DNA of 64,000 nucleotides from Hoylesella pleuritidis JCM 14110 (GTDB lineage: Bacteria; Bacteroidota; Bacteroidia; Bacteroidales; Bacteroidaceae): the NCBI RefSeq assembly GCF_000613725.1, contig NZ_BAJN01000012.1:23334-87333 (forward strand), written 5' to 3'. Shown here piece after piece: positions 53,804 to 63,646 of the stretch (positions are counted from its first letter, which is position 1; each line of letters opens with the position of its first letter). Below the pieces are notes generated by a model. It did not search any database, had not been told where the DNA came from, and was given only the letters and a program-made list of their open reading frames with translations. The position numbers and the translations under genes were made by a program.

Positions 53804-55795
53804 ATGATCTCAGTAGAAGGATTGAAGGTAGAATTCGGTGTGAAACCGCTGTTTGAAGATGTGGGTTTCGTCATCAATGACCGCGACCGAATTGCACTTG
53901 TGGGAAAAAACGGTGCCGGAAAGTCAACGATGTTGAAGATTCTTTGCGGCGAGCAGAAACCTACGGCGGGCGTAGTGGCTGTGCCAGGCGACACCACGGT
54001 GGGCTATCTGCCGCAAGTAATGGTGTTGCAAGACGATACAACTGTGCGCGAAGAAGCCCGCAAAGCGTTTGCCGATAACACTCGGATGAAGGAGCACATC
54101 GAGCAGATGAACCGTGAATTGACCGAACGTACAGACTATGAAAGCGAGGATTATCTCGCTCTTGTAGAACGATTCACACAAGAACAAGAGCGCTTTCTGA
54201 TGATGGGTGGCGAGAATTATGAGGCAGAAATCGAACGCACACTTACGGGATTGGGCTTTGAACGCACAGACTTAGAGCGCCCCACGGCAGAGTTCAGTGG
54301 CGGATGGAGAATGAGAATCGAGCTGGCCAAGATTCTATTGCGTCATCCGGATGTATTGCTTCTGGATGAACCAACAAATCATCTCGACATCGAATCGATT
54401 CGCTGGTTAGAACAGTTTCTGGTGCAGTCGGCCAAGGCTGTGGTGCTGGTGAGCCACGACCGTGCGTTTATCAACAATGTTACCAATCGCACTTTGGAGA
54501 TTAGTTGCGGACGCGTAATTGACTATCGCGTGACGTACGACGAATATGTGGAGTTGCGTAAGGAACGGCGCGAACAACAATTGCGTGCTTACGAGAACCA
54601 ACAAAAGGAGATTGCCGACATCAAAGCTTTCATAGACAGATTTCGTTATCAGGCAACTAAGGCCGTGCAAGTGCAACAACGCATCAAGCAGTTGGCTAAA
54701 ATTGTGCCGATCGAAGTGGATGAAATAGACAACAGTGCAATGCACTTGAAGTTCCCGCCGTGCCTAAGAAGTGGCGATTATCCGATTATTTGTGAGAATG
54801 TAGGAAAAAGTTATGGAGGGCACACTGTCTTTTCTCACGTCACCTTTACCATTTCACGAGGTGAGAAAGTGGCTTTTGTCGGGCGAAACGGAGAAGGTAA
54901 GTCTACGTTAGTGAAATGCATAATGGGCGAAATACCTTATTCGGGAGTACTCAAAATAGGACACAACGTGCAGATCGGCTATTTCGCACAGAATCAGGCA
55001 CAGCTACTTGACGAGAGTCTTTCTGTCTTCGAGACGATCGACAACGTGGCACGCGGCGATATCCGACTCCGTATCAAGGATATTCTTGCCGCATTTATGT
55101 TTCGCGGCGACGACATCGATAAAAAGGTAAAAGTACTGAGTGGTGGCGAACGCAGTCGTCTGGCGATGATTCGGTTACTGTTAGAGCCGGTCAACTTATT
55201 AATTCTCGACGAGCCGACCAATCATCTCGATATGCCTTCAAAAGATGTTTTGAAAGAGGCCATCAAAGCCTTTGAGGGCACGGCCATTATCGTGAGTCAT
55301 GATCGCGATTTCTTAGATGGACTTGTGACTAAAGTTTTTGAGTTCGGGAACGGGCGTGTGACGGAACATATCTTAGGCGATGCGATTCCGTCGCAGAGGC
55401 GCGGCGCGGCTATCGAAGCTGTATTGCGGAAGATTGATGGAGCCGGCTTGGGCAGTTTTCCTGCACAAGATGCACCGAAACAGGCTGTGGGTTCGTCGCG
55501 CAGTGAGAACACAGACGTGAAGCGGGATGCAGTCTCGTTCTCTTATGCCGAGCGCAAAGCGCAGATGAAGCAGCGCAACAAAGCAGCTAAGGCTGTGAAA
55601 GATTGTGAGCAGAAAATTGCGTCGATGGAGAAACGGATCGCCGAACTCAACAGCTTGCTTTCCGATCCTGCGAATGCTTCGGATATGACGCTCGTCACAG
55701 AATATATATCTACCCAGCGTACGCTGGATGCAGAGAACGAGCGCTGGATGATGCTGGCAGAAGAATTAGAACGGATGGAGTTAACGGGTTTATGA
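53804..55795 (+). CDS. ABC-F family ATPase
   Basis: The product is 663 residues with two ABC domains and no membrane segments. Walker A sites are GKNGAGKST (near residue 35) and GRNGEGKST (near 359); ABC signatures are FSGGWRMRIELAKILL and LSGGERSRLAM; each has LLDEPTNHLD or LILDEPTNHLD. The linker is the charged interdomain helix pair, and the C-terminus is a coiled coil (QKIASMEKRIAELNSLL). ABC-F proteins act on the ribosome, some in antibiotic protection. This one looks like the housekeeping Uup/YdiF type. It follows tsaE by 18 bases. Confidence 0.9.
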   Translation: MISVEGLKVEFGVKPLFEDVGFVINDRDRIALVGKNGAGKSTMLKILCGEQKPTAGVVAVPGDTTVGYLPQVMVLQDDTTVREEARKAFADNTRMKEHIEQMNRELTERTDYESEDYLALVERFTQEQERFLMMGGENYEAEIERTLTGLGFERTDLERPTAEFSGGWRMRIELAKILLRHPDVLLLDEPTNHLDIESIRWLEQFLVQSAKAVVLVSHDRAFINNVTNRTLEISCGRVIDYRVTYDEYVELRKERREQQLRAYENQQKEIADIKAFIDRFRYQATKAVQVQQRIKQLAKIVPIEVDEIDNSAMHLKFPPCLRSGDYPIICENVGKSYGGHTVFSHVTFTISRGEKVAFVGRNGEGKSTLVKCIMGEIPYSGVLKIGHNVQIGYFAQNQAQLLDESLSVFETIDNVARGDIRLRIKDILAAFMFRGDDIDKKVKVLSGGERSRLAMIRLLLEPVNLLILDEPTNHLDMPSKDVLKEAIKAFEGTAIIVSHDRDFLDGLVTKVFEFGNGRVTEHILGDAIPSQRRGAAIEAVLRKIDGAGLGSFPAQDAPKQAVGSSRSENTDVKRDAVSFSYAERKAQMKQRNKAAKAVKDCEQKIASMEKRIAELNSLLSDPANASDMTLVTEYISTQRTLDAENERWMMLAEELERMELTGL

Positions 55796-55866
55796 GTTGT
55801 TTGTAACCTCGTTCACTTGTCTACTTATAAATTAATAAACTTACTTACCAATTAAATAGACCAATT

Positions 55867-57905
55867 ATGAGAATGAAAAGAATGATTCCGCTGCTGATGT
55901 TGGCAACCACTCCGATTGTGGGAATGGCGCAGAAGCAGCTGAAGTCGGGCGTCGACCCGGCTAATCTGAACCCAAGTGTGAAAGCCGGTGACGATTTTTA
56001 CGAGTTTGCTTGTGGTGGCTGGATGAAGAAAAATCCCCTACCCGCCGCTTATTCACGTTTCGGTAGTTTCGATCGTTTGGGACAGGACAACAACAAACGT
56101 ATCAATGCTATCCTTGCTGAGCTGATGAAAGGCTCGTACGCCGAGGGTACGATCGAGCGGAAGCTGAGCGATTTCTATAAATTGGCGATGGATTCCGACC
56201 GACTCAATCGCGAGGGCGTGTCGCCTGTAATGCCGTTCATTCATTCGTTTGAGAGTGCTAAAAGCGTGGCCGATCTTGAAACATTGCGATTGAAATATGC
56301 CCCCTACGGTATCTCGGGCTTTATGAATACCAGTTTTGATGCCGACGAGAAGAACGCCAAGATGAATATCTTGCTTGTGCATCAGGGCGGGCTCACGCTG
56401 GGGCAAAAGGAATATTACCTCGACACCGATTCGGCTACGACGGCCATTCGCGAAGCGTACAAGCGGCATCTCGTGCGGATGTTTCGTTTTTTCGGCTTTA
56501 CAGCAGCACAGGCCGAGACCAAGATGCGCGGTGTGATGAACATTGAAACTGCGCTGGCACGTATCAGCAAAAGTCGTACTGAACTGCGCGATGTAGAGGC
56601 CAACTATCACAAGATGACGCTGAAAGAATTTGAGAAGCGCTATCCGAATGTACAGTTGGCCCGCGAACTCAATGCCGAGGGTGTAGACAGCAAGTATATT
56701 CAAACAATGGTCGTAGGGCAGCCCGCATTCGTGGCTGGTGTTGATAAACTCATCACCGCGATGAATGCAGACGATTATCGTGCCTACATCGAGTGGAACT
56801 TTATAGATAGTTCGGCCGGTTATCTGAGCGATCCTATCGTAGCGGCCAACTTTGACTTCTTCGGAAAAGTACTTTCCGGACGCAAGGAGAACTATCCTCG
56901 CTGGAAGCGCGCTACCAATATGGTAGAGCAGCAGATGGGCGAAGCGCTTGGTAAGATGTATGTAGAGCGTTACTTCCCCGTTTCGGCCAAGGCCCGAATG
57001 GAGGCGTTGGTGAAGAATCTGCAAGTGGCACTGGCCGAGCGAATCGGTGCGCAGACGTGGATGAGCAAGAAGACAAAGGCAGCAGCGCTTGACAAGCTTC
57101 GAACATTCTACGTCAAAATAGGCTATCCCGACAAATGGAAAGACCTTTCGGGTCTCACAATAGATGCAGAGCAGTCGTTACTGACCAATGTAATGGCGTG
57201 CCGAAAGTTCTGGACGAAATGGGAGATTGACCACCGTGCCGGCAAGCCCGTGGACCGCGACGAATGGCTGATGACGCCGCAGACGGTGAACGCCTACTAC
57301 AATCCTACAACTAACGAGATCTGTTTCCCCGCCGGAATCTTGCAGGTGCCGTTCTTCGATATGTCGGCGGATGATGCTTTCAATTACGGAGCTATCGGTG
57401 TAGTGATTGGCCACGAGATGACACACGGATTCGATGATCAGGGCCGCCACTACGACAAGAGCGGCAATATGACCGACTGGTGGACCAAGAGCGATGCCGC
57501 CAATTTCAATAGCCGAACCGGAAAGTACGCCGACTTCTTCTCGGCCATCAAGGTCTTGCCCGATCTCAATGCCAATGGTCAGCTCACTCTGGGCGAGAAT
57601 CTGGCCGACCACGGAGGCTTGCAAGTAGCTTACACAGCCTTTAAGAATGCAACGAAGAATCATCCGCTGCCTACGATCGATGGTTTCACGCCCGAGCAGC
57701 GCTTCTTCCTGCTTACGCCGGCGTATGGGGCCAGAATATTACCGAGCAGGAAATCCGCAACCGTACCAAGAGCGATCCGCACGCATTAGGTCGCTGGCGC
57801 GTTAACGGTGCGCTACCTCACATCGACGCTTGGTACCAAGCTTTCGGCGTGAAAGCTGATAACAAGATGTTCCTGCCAAAAGAACAGCGCCTGCAATTGT
57901 GGTAA
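55867..57905 (+). CDS. pepO: M13 family metallopeptidase (PepO-like), one-base frameshift near the end
   Basis: The restored product has about 680 residues. It has a signal peptide (MRMKRMIPLLMLATTPIVGMAQ), the N-terminal M13 lobe (GDDFYEFACGGWMKKNP) and the catalytic lobe with HEMTH at residues 516-520, E577 in GENLADHGG and NAYYNPTTNEICFPAGIL. The present frame ends at 57789 with unrelated residues. Adding one G at 57711 gives FFLAYAGVWGQNITEQEIRNRTKSDPH and continues to LQLW and TAA 57903-57905, the conserved end of the family. It should be an exported endopeptidase for small peptides. Confidence 0.88.
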
Positions 57906-57960
57906 GCAGATAGAAAATAACCCCCTATCTTGTTCGCAGACAAATGCGTACAAAAAAGAA

Positions 57961-57998
57961 GATGACGAATTGTTCTGATATAAGAGCAATTCGTCATC
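57961..57998. terminator. Hairpin terminator between convergent genes
   Basis: A perfect 12-bp stem (57961-57972 with 57987-57998) with a 14-base loop, between the M13 gene (plus) and the HU-like gene (minus). Confidence 0.65.
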
Positions 57999-58053
57999 AT
58001 TCATTCTACATTGTATTGAGGGCAGTCATTCAATATCCCTCTATTCGTAATTC

Positions 58054-58497
58054 TTATGGTTTCGGTTTCGGTTTCTTCTTCACGCCTTTCCACTCTTCCC
58101 ACTCGATACTCACATCCGTGAGATTGCGGGTGGCACGGCGGCCGGCTGGCGTGCTGCCATTTTGTTTGTAACTCGTCTCAGGAATGAACCGAACGCGCAC
58201 GCCATTGATCTGTTTGGCAGATACGTCTTCTTCTTTGGCAACGCCGTTTTTATTGGCTGTAGCTGTGAAGTAGAATGAACCTATACCATCAAGCTTTACC
58301 GAGCGGCCCTGCGACATATAGTCGCCCAGTACACTACCCAATGACAACAGTACGGCATAGACATCGGCCAGACTCACAGTAGATTCACGTGCGAGCCGCT
58401 CAGCCACTTGTTTGGTGGTAACGGGTGTACCTACCAATACCGACTTAGGATACCACAATCCATTGATTTTCATTTTGATTCTTTTCCAAAAAGCCAT
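58054..58497 (-). CDS. HU-family DNA-binding protein (Bacteroidota histone-like type)
   Basis: The product is 147 residues. The N-terminal part has the HU/IHF-like fold as seen in the Bacteroidota group often named putative histone-like DNA-binding protein: VTTKQVAERLARESTVSLADVYAVLLSLGSVLGDYMSQGRSVKLDGIGSFYF. The C-terminal tail is basic and ends KKKPKPKP. It should bind and bend DNA. Many genomes carry several such genes, often close to capsule or mobile regions. It is a single gene, with the tandem repeat array just upstream. Confidence 0.85.
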   Translation of the reverse strand: MAFWKRIKMKINGLWYPKSVLVGTPVTTKQVAERLARESTVSLADVYAVLLSLGSVLGDYMSQGRSVKLDGIGSFYFTATANKNGVAKEEDVSAKQINGVRVRFIPETSYKQNGSTPAGRRATRNLTDVSIEWEEWKGVKKKPKPKP

Positions 58498-58581
58498 AGT
58501 TTTTTATTGTTTTGTGTCTGTAAGAACTATAATAGTTGCTTGTATCAAATATACGACCTGCAGGCGACGGATATACAGTTG

Positions 58582-58998
58582 TTAATGACGGAAGTATGAG
58601 TCGTGCCTCACGAAAGTATAAATCGTCGGCAACGGAAGTATAATCTGTGCACTACGGAAGTATGAGTCGTTGTTCGCTCCTGTTACAGTCCTTGTGCAGA
58701 CGAGGGTATGGATGTTTATTAATTGAATAAAAGTGTTATATAGTGAATTAAAATCTGCTGCAATTGATTGAGATTCACTGGGCCACAAACGGAATCCGTT
58801 AGGACGGGTGAAGCTGTCTATAAGCGCGGTGCTCTCGAACTCGTAGAATCCCAAACCATACGCAACGACTGTATAATGCCACGGACACGGTGAAGACGAC
58901 CAATAGTAACCGCCGACGCCAATGAGTTCCGGCTTGCTGCTGGCGTAATAGCCCAGAGCTGATTGTCCCAATGGGGATCGGTTGCTTTGTTTTTTGGG
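58582..58998 (-). pseudogene. C-terminal fragment of a fimbrillin/FISUMP-type surface protein
   Basis: After the TAA of the fimbrillin gene (59002-59004), the same frame stays open for about 139 codons. The first part reads SALGYYASSKPELIGVGGYYWSSSP, then AYGLGFYEFES and NGFRLWP (ending near 58780). This is the usual end of FISUMP/DUF1566-like domains on Bacteroidota surface proteins. No start codon of its own is convincing, and the rest of such a domain is missing. The last 60 codons run through non-coding DNA and the tandem repeat. It is probably what is left after a deletion. Confidence 0.6.
58588..58675. repeat. Tandem repeat, four units of 22 bases
   Basis: Four imperfect copies of ACGGAAGTATGAGTCGTGCCTC start at 58588, 58610, 58632 and 58654. 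The shared core is ACGGAAGTAT followed by (G/A)A(G)TC. They lie between the HU-like gene and the fimbrillin fragment. Confidence 0.75.
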
Positions 58999-59001
58999 TA
59001 A

Positions 59002-59904
59002 TTAGGCTAAATTGTATTTCACTGGTTTGTTCTTGCCGGCTTTGAGAGTTAGGCCAGAGTAGGTTCTATACTGGGTTTCGATGCTTCCATTGCTATTTTT
59101 GAGTTTATATGTCACTTTGAGCGAAGAGTAATAACCCGGTGCCAACACTATAATAGCAGCATTTTTATCAGGAGAAGGTCTGTCAGGAATAGGGAATTGA
59201 GACTCTTGCAATTTCAGTGTAATAGTATTCGATGGAGAGGTAGGATTGTCGGTTTTAAGTCCATTATCATCAAAGTCATAGGTTCCGGCAATGGGTTTGT
59301 CTGCTTGAACTATGATTTCTGTAAGTTTCATATTGCTGGAAGAGGTACTATAAGGCATGAAAGTAAGATAAGTGGCTTGATGTTGAAGATGGAAATTATA
59401 ATGACGTCTACCATCTTCGTTTTCACCGACATATGTCGCAGTGGCGGTACCACAGTCGCCATCGGTGCCAATATGTTCGGCATCATTGGGCTTGTCTTGT
59501 TTTTGCACGGCTTTTATAGTTACTTTGTCAGAAGATGTTATATCGTCACTATAACCATTACCTACATAACGCAGTTTATAACTATCTTCATTGAGTTCGT
59601 AAATATCATCATCGAAATAAAAGGTCGCCTTGGCAGTTCTGGTTCTTACACTACTACTTGATGACTTCATAAGATCACCATTGGACTTTATAAGCCAAAT
59701 AACATAGTCTTTCTCTGTCCAGTAAAAGTTGATACCGGAACCGCTGTATATGCCTGTGGTGCGAGTTGAAGATGAACTTTCTTGGGTAGTGAACGATGCA
59801 CGCCCTTTCTTTTCGGTCTTACTGTTGTCTTCTTCTTGTGCACACCCCATCAACATGGCTACAGAGAACAGACATGCCGCCTTGATCAGATATTTTTTCT
59901 TCAT
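59002..59904 (-). CDS. Fimbrillin-family (Mfa-like) lipoprotein
   Basis: The product is 300 residues. The lipoprotein signal MKKKYLIKAACLFSVAMLMGC has a lipobox at LMGC. The mature part is rich in Ser/Thr and beta-strand patterns: STRTTGIYSGSGINFYWTEKDYVIWL, YNFHLQHQATYLTF, TEIIVQADKPIAGTYDFDD and the final YRTYSGLTLKAGKNKPVKYNLA. This layout is that of the Mfa-like_1/fimbrillin-like group, whose members make fimbriae tips or stay as surface lipoproteins. A small peptide gene precedes it by 47 bases and a broken C-terminal domain follows in frame. Confidence 0.82.
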   Translation of the reverse strand: MKKKYLIKAACLFSVAMLMGCAQEEDNSKTEKKGRASFTTQESSSSTRTTGIYSGSGINFYWTEKDYVIWLIKSNGDLMKSSSSSVRTRTAKATFYFDDDIYELNEDSYKLRYVGNGYSDDITSSDKVTIKAVQKQDKPNDAEHIGTDGDCGTATATYVGENEDGRRHYNFHLQHQATYLTFMPYSTSSSNMKLTEIIVQADKPIAGTYDFDDNGLKTDNPTSPSNTITLKLQESQFPIPDRPSPDKNAAIIVLAPGYYSSLKVTYKLKNSNGSIETQYRTYSGLTLKAGKNKPVKYNLA

Positions 59905-59951
59905 TGTTTTCTTTCTTTTAAAATCTTATTTGTTTTCCTTTTATATTCACT

Positions 59952-60146
59952 CTATGGGTTGTCAGTATTGAAATCCCATTCTTCATCATCGAAATCGAAC
60001 TGTTTGGCGTTCAATTCTCCATCGTCGTACGCCGGGATATGGTTGCAGGACATGGTGATTGGTGGTGCCGCCTTACATTCTACACAGATGGGTATGATTC
60101 CCGCTGTCGGTCTTACATACTGTTTTTTTCTTTTTTTTAATTTCAT
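59952..60146 (-). CDS. Small protein of 64 residues before the fimbrillin gene
   Basis: The product is basic at the start (MKLKKRKKQYVRPTAGIIPI), has three cysteines (CVECKAAPPITMSC) and an acidic tail (DDEEWDFNTDNP). Bacteroidales genomes carry many short genes of the form KKKYxxPxxxxxxx just upstream of surface lipoprotein genes; this one fits that pattern by eye. There is no classical signal peptide. Co-transcription with the fimbrillin gene is likely. The function is unknown. Confidence 0.55.
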   Translation of the reverse strand: MKLKKRKKQYVRPTAGIIPICVECKAAPPITMSCNHIPAYDDGELNAKQFDFDDEEWDFNTDNP

Positions 60147-60669
60147 TCTTAAATTGTATTTGGTTTAAATATTATAGAATTGTCTTGTTTGTTTTATCTC
60201 TTACAAACTTCACGAAAGGGCATGAAAACAGAACAAAGGGAACTCTGTTGAGCCCTTTGTTTATTGGAGTTTACGCGGCTGTCCTCGCGCGCGTATGAAA
60301 GATTTAGAAAATTTACTACACCAGGTGCGATGTGTGTGTGTTAGCAAAATATCTGAGATAGACAAATATAAAGCGTTAAAAAGTAAAGAGGAATCAAAGT
60401 CTCTTTGCATTGTATTGTTATTGCTTATGTTATTTGTTGTTACCATTCTCTCTTGCTCAGATATTACTCTCCTAATTTAGGAAAGTAAAAGGTAGTAGCA
60501 AAGGTAAGAATATTATTTTGTTTCGACAAGAAAATAAAGAGAAAATGTGACGATAGGAGTGTTTTTTCGTATCTTTGCACAGATTTGTATAGAGAAAAAG
60601 GATAGAGAATGCCGTTTCCCAAAGAAGTAACTATATGTTTAATTTCTTAATCTCTTAATCTCGTTAACG
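60147..60669. other. Non-coding stretch with a hairpin and a promoter element
   Basis: AACAAAGGG 60232-60240 pairs with CCCTTTGTT 60253-60261 (loop 12 bases). A plus-strand frame of 61 codons (60295-60480) and a minus frame overlapping it lack support. The -7 element TATCTTTG at 60570-60577 lies 92 bases before the U32 gene. Confidence 0.4.
60570..60577 (+). promoter_or_regulatory. -7 element of the U32 gene
   Basis: TATCTTTG, without a TTG at the usual distance (GTGA is found there). The start near 60584 gives a leader of about 85 bases. Confidence 0.45.
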
Positions 60670-62562
60670 ATGACATTAGAACTCCTCGCACCCGCCAAGA
60701 ATATAGAATGCGGATTAGCTGCCATCGACCACGGAGCAGATGCCGTTTATATCGGAGCACAACGCTTCGGAGCAAGAGCTTCGGCAGGGAATAGCATCGA
60801 CGATATCTGTCAGCTTTGCACGTATGCCCATCGATTTGCAGCCAAAGTCTATGTCACGATCAATACGATTATTTATGAAGATGAGCTTCCGAAGATTAAA
60901 CGATTACTTCTTGATCTTGCTGCGATAGATGTAGATGCTGTACTTGTTCAGGATATGGGCATTGTAAAACTGTATTTCGAATTAACCGAAAAATATCCCG
61001 AGATAAAACTTCCGGCTTTACACGCCTCTACACAAACAGATAACCGAACGCCTGAAAAGGTAGCGTGGTTGCAGTCGTTAGGAGTCGAACGTGCGGTCTT
61101 AGCGCGTGAATTGTCGGCTGAAGAGATAGCCGATATCCGGCGTGCCGTACCTGATATAGAGCTTGAAGTCTTTGTTCACGGGGCCCTCTGCGTGTGTTAC
61201 TCGGGCGTATGTTATGCCTCTCAGTATTGTTTCGGTCGCAGTGCCAATCGCGGCGAGTGTGCACAATTTTGTCGAATGAAGTTTGATCTCAAAGATGCCG
61301 CCGGTCAAATGATCGAATATCAGCGCCACCTGCTGTCATTGAAAGATATGTGCCAGATCGATAACCTCGAAACTTTGGCCGCTGCCGGTGCCTCTTCGTT
61401 CAAAATCGAGGGCCGACTGAAAGACATAAACTATGTGAAAAACGTGGTGGCGGCATATAGCCAACGACTCGACCGACTCGTTGCTGCGCATCCTTCTCGC
61501 TATCGTCGCGCTTCGGTCGGCCGTGTTTCTTATACTTTTACACCCAACTTGAACAAAACATTTAACCGCGGTTTCACTCCCTATTTTATCAATGGTCGAC
61601 ACGCAGCTATTGCCTCTTTCGACACGCCCAAAGCCATCGGCGAGTATGTCGGTAAGGTAAAGGAGATAAGAAGCAATTCATTCAATGTAGCAGGAACAGC
61701 AACTTTTGCTAACGGAGACGGCCTTTGCTTCATTAATCACGAGCGAGAATTACAAGGATTCCGTGTCAATCGCGTTGAGGGAAATCGCTTGTTTCCGCTC
61801 AAAATGCCTACTGATCTGCACCCCGGGACAGCACTTTACAGAAATAATGATCACGCCTTTGAAACCGTTTTAGCTCATCAAACCGCTGTCAGAAAGATTC
61901 CCGTGAAGATGATTCTCGGCCATTCTGCCAACGGATTCTCGTTGCGCATTATTCCACAAGTCGAAGGATTCGATGTCAAAATCGGCCAATCCGTTCTGCC
62001 ATTTGCGGCAGATGCGGCACAGAAACCGCAACACGACAATATCGTTCGCCAGCTTTCCAAACTCGGCAACACGCCTTACGAATGCGCCGAGATGACGATC
62101 GAGAACGAAGCCGACCGCTTTTTCATCCCGAGCAGTCTGTTGGTCGAACTCAGGCGTACAGCCATCGAGGGCATCGAAATCAGTTCCCGTACCGCCCCGA
62201 AATGCCTGCCGACTGCCCCCAAGAATACAACGGCACGTTATTGGCAGCCCGAATACCGTTCGCATTCCTACTTGTTCAATAGCGCCAACACCGTCTCACG
62301 CGCCTTTTATGAAAACCACGGTCTTACCGCTATCGATCAGGCATTCGAGATACCGGCCGTTAAAGCCGCCTCAAGTTCCACAGAACTCTTAATAATGCAG
62401 TGCCGTCACTGTCTGAAATACTCGTTAGGCGCCTGTATGAAGCACGGCGGGAAGCATCCGGCTTGGCGTGAACCTCTCTATTTGCAGCTGACAGACAGCC
62501 GCCGATTCCGTTTAGAATTTAACTGTAAAGAATGCCAAATGAACATCTATGCCGAGTCTTAA
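60670..62562 (+). CDS. U32 family protein (RlhA/TrhP-type RNA hydroxylation, peptidase-like)
   Basis: The product is 630 residues. The N-terminus LELLAPAKNIECGLAAIDHGADAVYIGAQRFGARA and the U32 signature EVFVHGALCVCYSGVCYAS (about 162-181) with CAQFCRMKFDL are clear; the central part has the DUF3656-like region. A C-terminal CRHCLKYSLGACMKH and CKECQM add cysteines that may hold an iron-sulfur cluster. E. coli relatives RlhA and TrhP make 5-hydroxycytidine in 23S rRNA and 5-hydroxyuridine in tRNA using prephenate; older names call it a collagenase-like peptidase. Its last 14 bases overlap the next gene. Confidence 0.87.
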   Translation: MTLELLAPAKNIECGLAAIDHGADAVYIGAQRFGARASAGNSIDDICQLCTYAHRFAAKVYVTINTIIYEDELPKIKRLLLDLAAIDVDAVLVQDMGIVKLYFELTEKYPEIKLPALHASTQTDNRTPEKVAWLQSLGVERAVLARELSAEEIADIRRAVPDIELEVFVHGALCVCYSGVCYASQYCFGRSANRGECAQFCRMKFDLKDAAGQMIEYQRHLLSLKDMCQIDNLETLAAAGASSFKIEGRLKDINYVKNVVAAYSQRLDRLVAAHPSRYRRASVGRVSYTFTPNLNKTFNRGFTPYFINGRHAAIASFDTPKAIGEYVGKVKEIRSNSFNVAGTATFANGDGLCFINHERELQGFRVNRVEGNRLFPLKMPTDLHPGTALYRNNDHAFETVLAHQTAVRKIPVKMILGHSANGFSLRIIPQVEGFDVKIGQSVLPFAADAAQKPQHDNIVRQLSKLGNTPYECAEMTIENEADRFFIPSSLLVELRRTAIEGIEISSRTAPKCLPTAPKNTTARYWQPEYRSHSYLFNSANTVSRAFYENHGLTAIDQAFEIPAVKAASSSTELLIMQCRHCLKYSLGACMKHGGKHPAWREPLYLQLTDSRRFRLEFNCKECQMNIYAES

Positions 62563-63552
62563 GCACCACTTTCTGCATCTCCTCACGCTCGTCTTGCTGC
62601 TGACGAGCCTGTCATCGTGCTATCATCAACGTCCCCAAAGCCACGATGCAACTACCCATTACAGCGAATATCAACTCGACTCGCTGTCATTCTCTTCCAC
62701 CCACCATTACACTAACAATTACAACTTCGTGGTCAAAGCCGATTCTTTGGTGCTTTTCCGCCAGCAACCCGAAGAAATCATCAATCATTTGTCTGCCGAT
62801 TCGTTTGCCGTTTATAAGCACGAACATCTCGTTGTGGCCGACATCAGAATATTGTCTGACGACCCCGTAGACTCGGTTTGGGTGCAAGTAGCCCGCGATC
62901 AGTCCACTTTTGGTTGGATACACGAGTCGAGTCTGCTGCCCAAGGTGGTACCCGATGATCCCATTTCGCAGTTCATCTCGACCTTTTCAGACATCCATAC
63001 GCTCATTTTCTTGGTCATCATTACTCTCATCGGCATAGTTTATCTCCTTCGGAAATTGCAGAGTCGACGGGCGCCCATCGTCCATTTTCGCGACATCGAT
63101 TCGTTTTATCCCACTCTCTTGGCCCTCATTGTGGCATCGTCTGCCACATTCTATGCCAGCATTCAACTCTTTGCCCCCGATGTATGGCGCCATTTCTATT
63201 ACCATCCACCCTCAATCCATTCTCTGTCCCGCCGCTTTTAGCTATCTTTCTGGCTTCGGTGTGGGCGATGCTGATCACAGCTCTGGCCGTAGTCGACGAT
63301 GTGCGCCATCAGCTTCCGTTTCGCTTCGCAGTGATGTACCTCTGCGGTTTAGCCGCCGTTTGTGCTGTTGCCTACATTATCTTCAGTCTCACCACTTTAT
63401 ATTATGTCGGCTATCTGATACTCATCGCCTATTTCGTCTTTGCCCTCCGTTGTTATTTCACGCACAACCGAGCCTATTATCTCTGCGGAAACTGTGGTGC
63501 CAAGCTCCGCCACAAGGGCCGTTGTCCGCGCTGCGGAGCCATCAACAGATAG
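62549..63552 (+). CDS. Membrane protein with SH3-like part and C-terminal zinc ribbon, one-base frameshift
   Basis: The restored product has about 334 residues. A lipoprotein-type signal (LLLTSLSSC) leads to a periplasmic domain with VVADIRILSDDPVDSVWVQVARDQSTFGWIHESSL, SH3-like in pattern, four or five membrane segments, and a C-terminal zinc ribbon CGNCGAKLRHKGRCPRCG. The first frame ends at 63241. Adding one C at 63206-63207 gives HPTLNPFSVPPLLAIF and continues to TAG 63550-63552. It is coupled to the U32 gene. The function is unknown. Confidence 0.72.
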
Positions 63553-63646
63553 ATGTTCAGCGTGAAGTGATTATCGAAATCTTTCTTTAAAGCTCCCATC
63601 AATACATCTCATCTTTGATTGTCGGTTATTTGTGGTTTCTCCACCT

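Noticed and set aside
60295..60480. 61-codon plus-strand frame with a hydrophobic stretch
   Set aside because: No promoter or start context, overlaps an equally long minus-strand frame, and the sequence is low in complexity. I could not support either.
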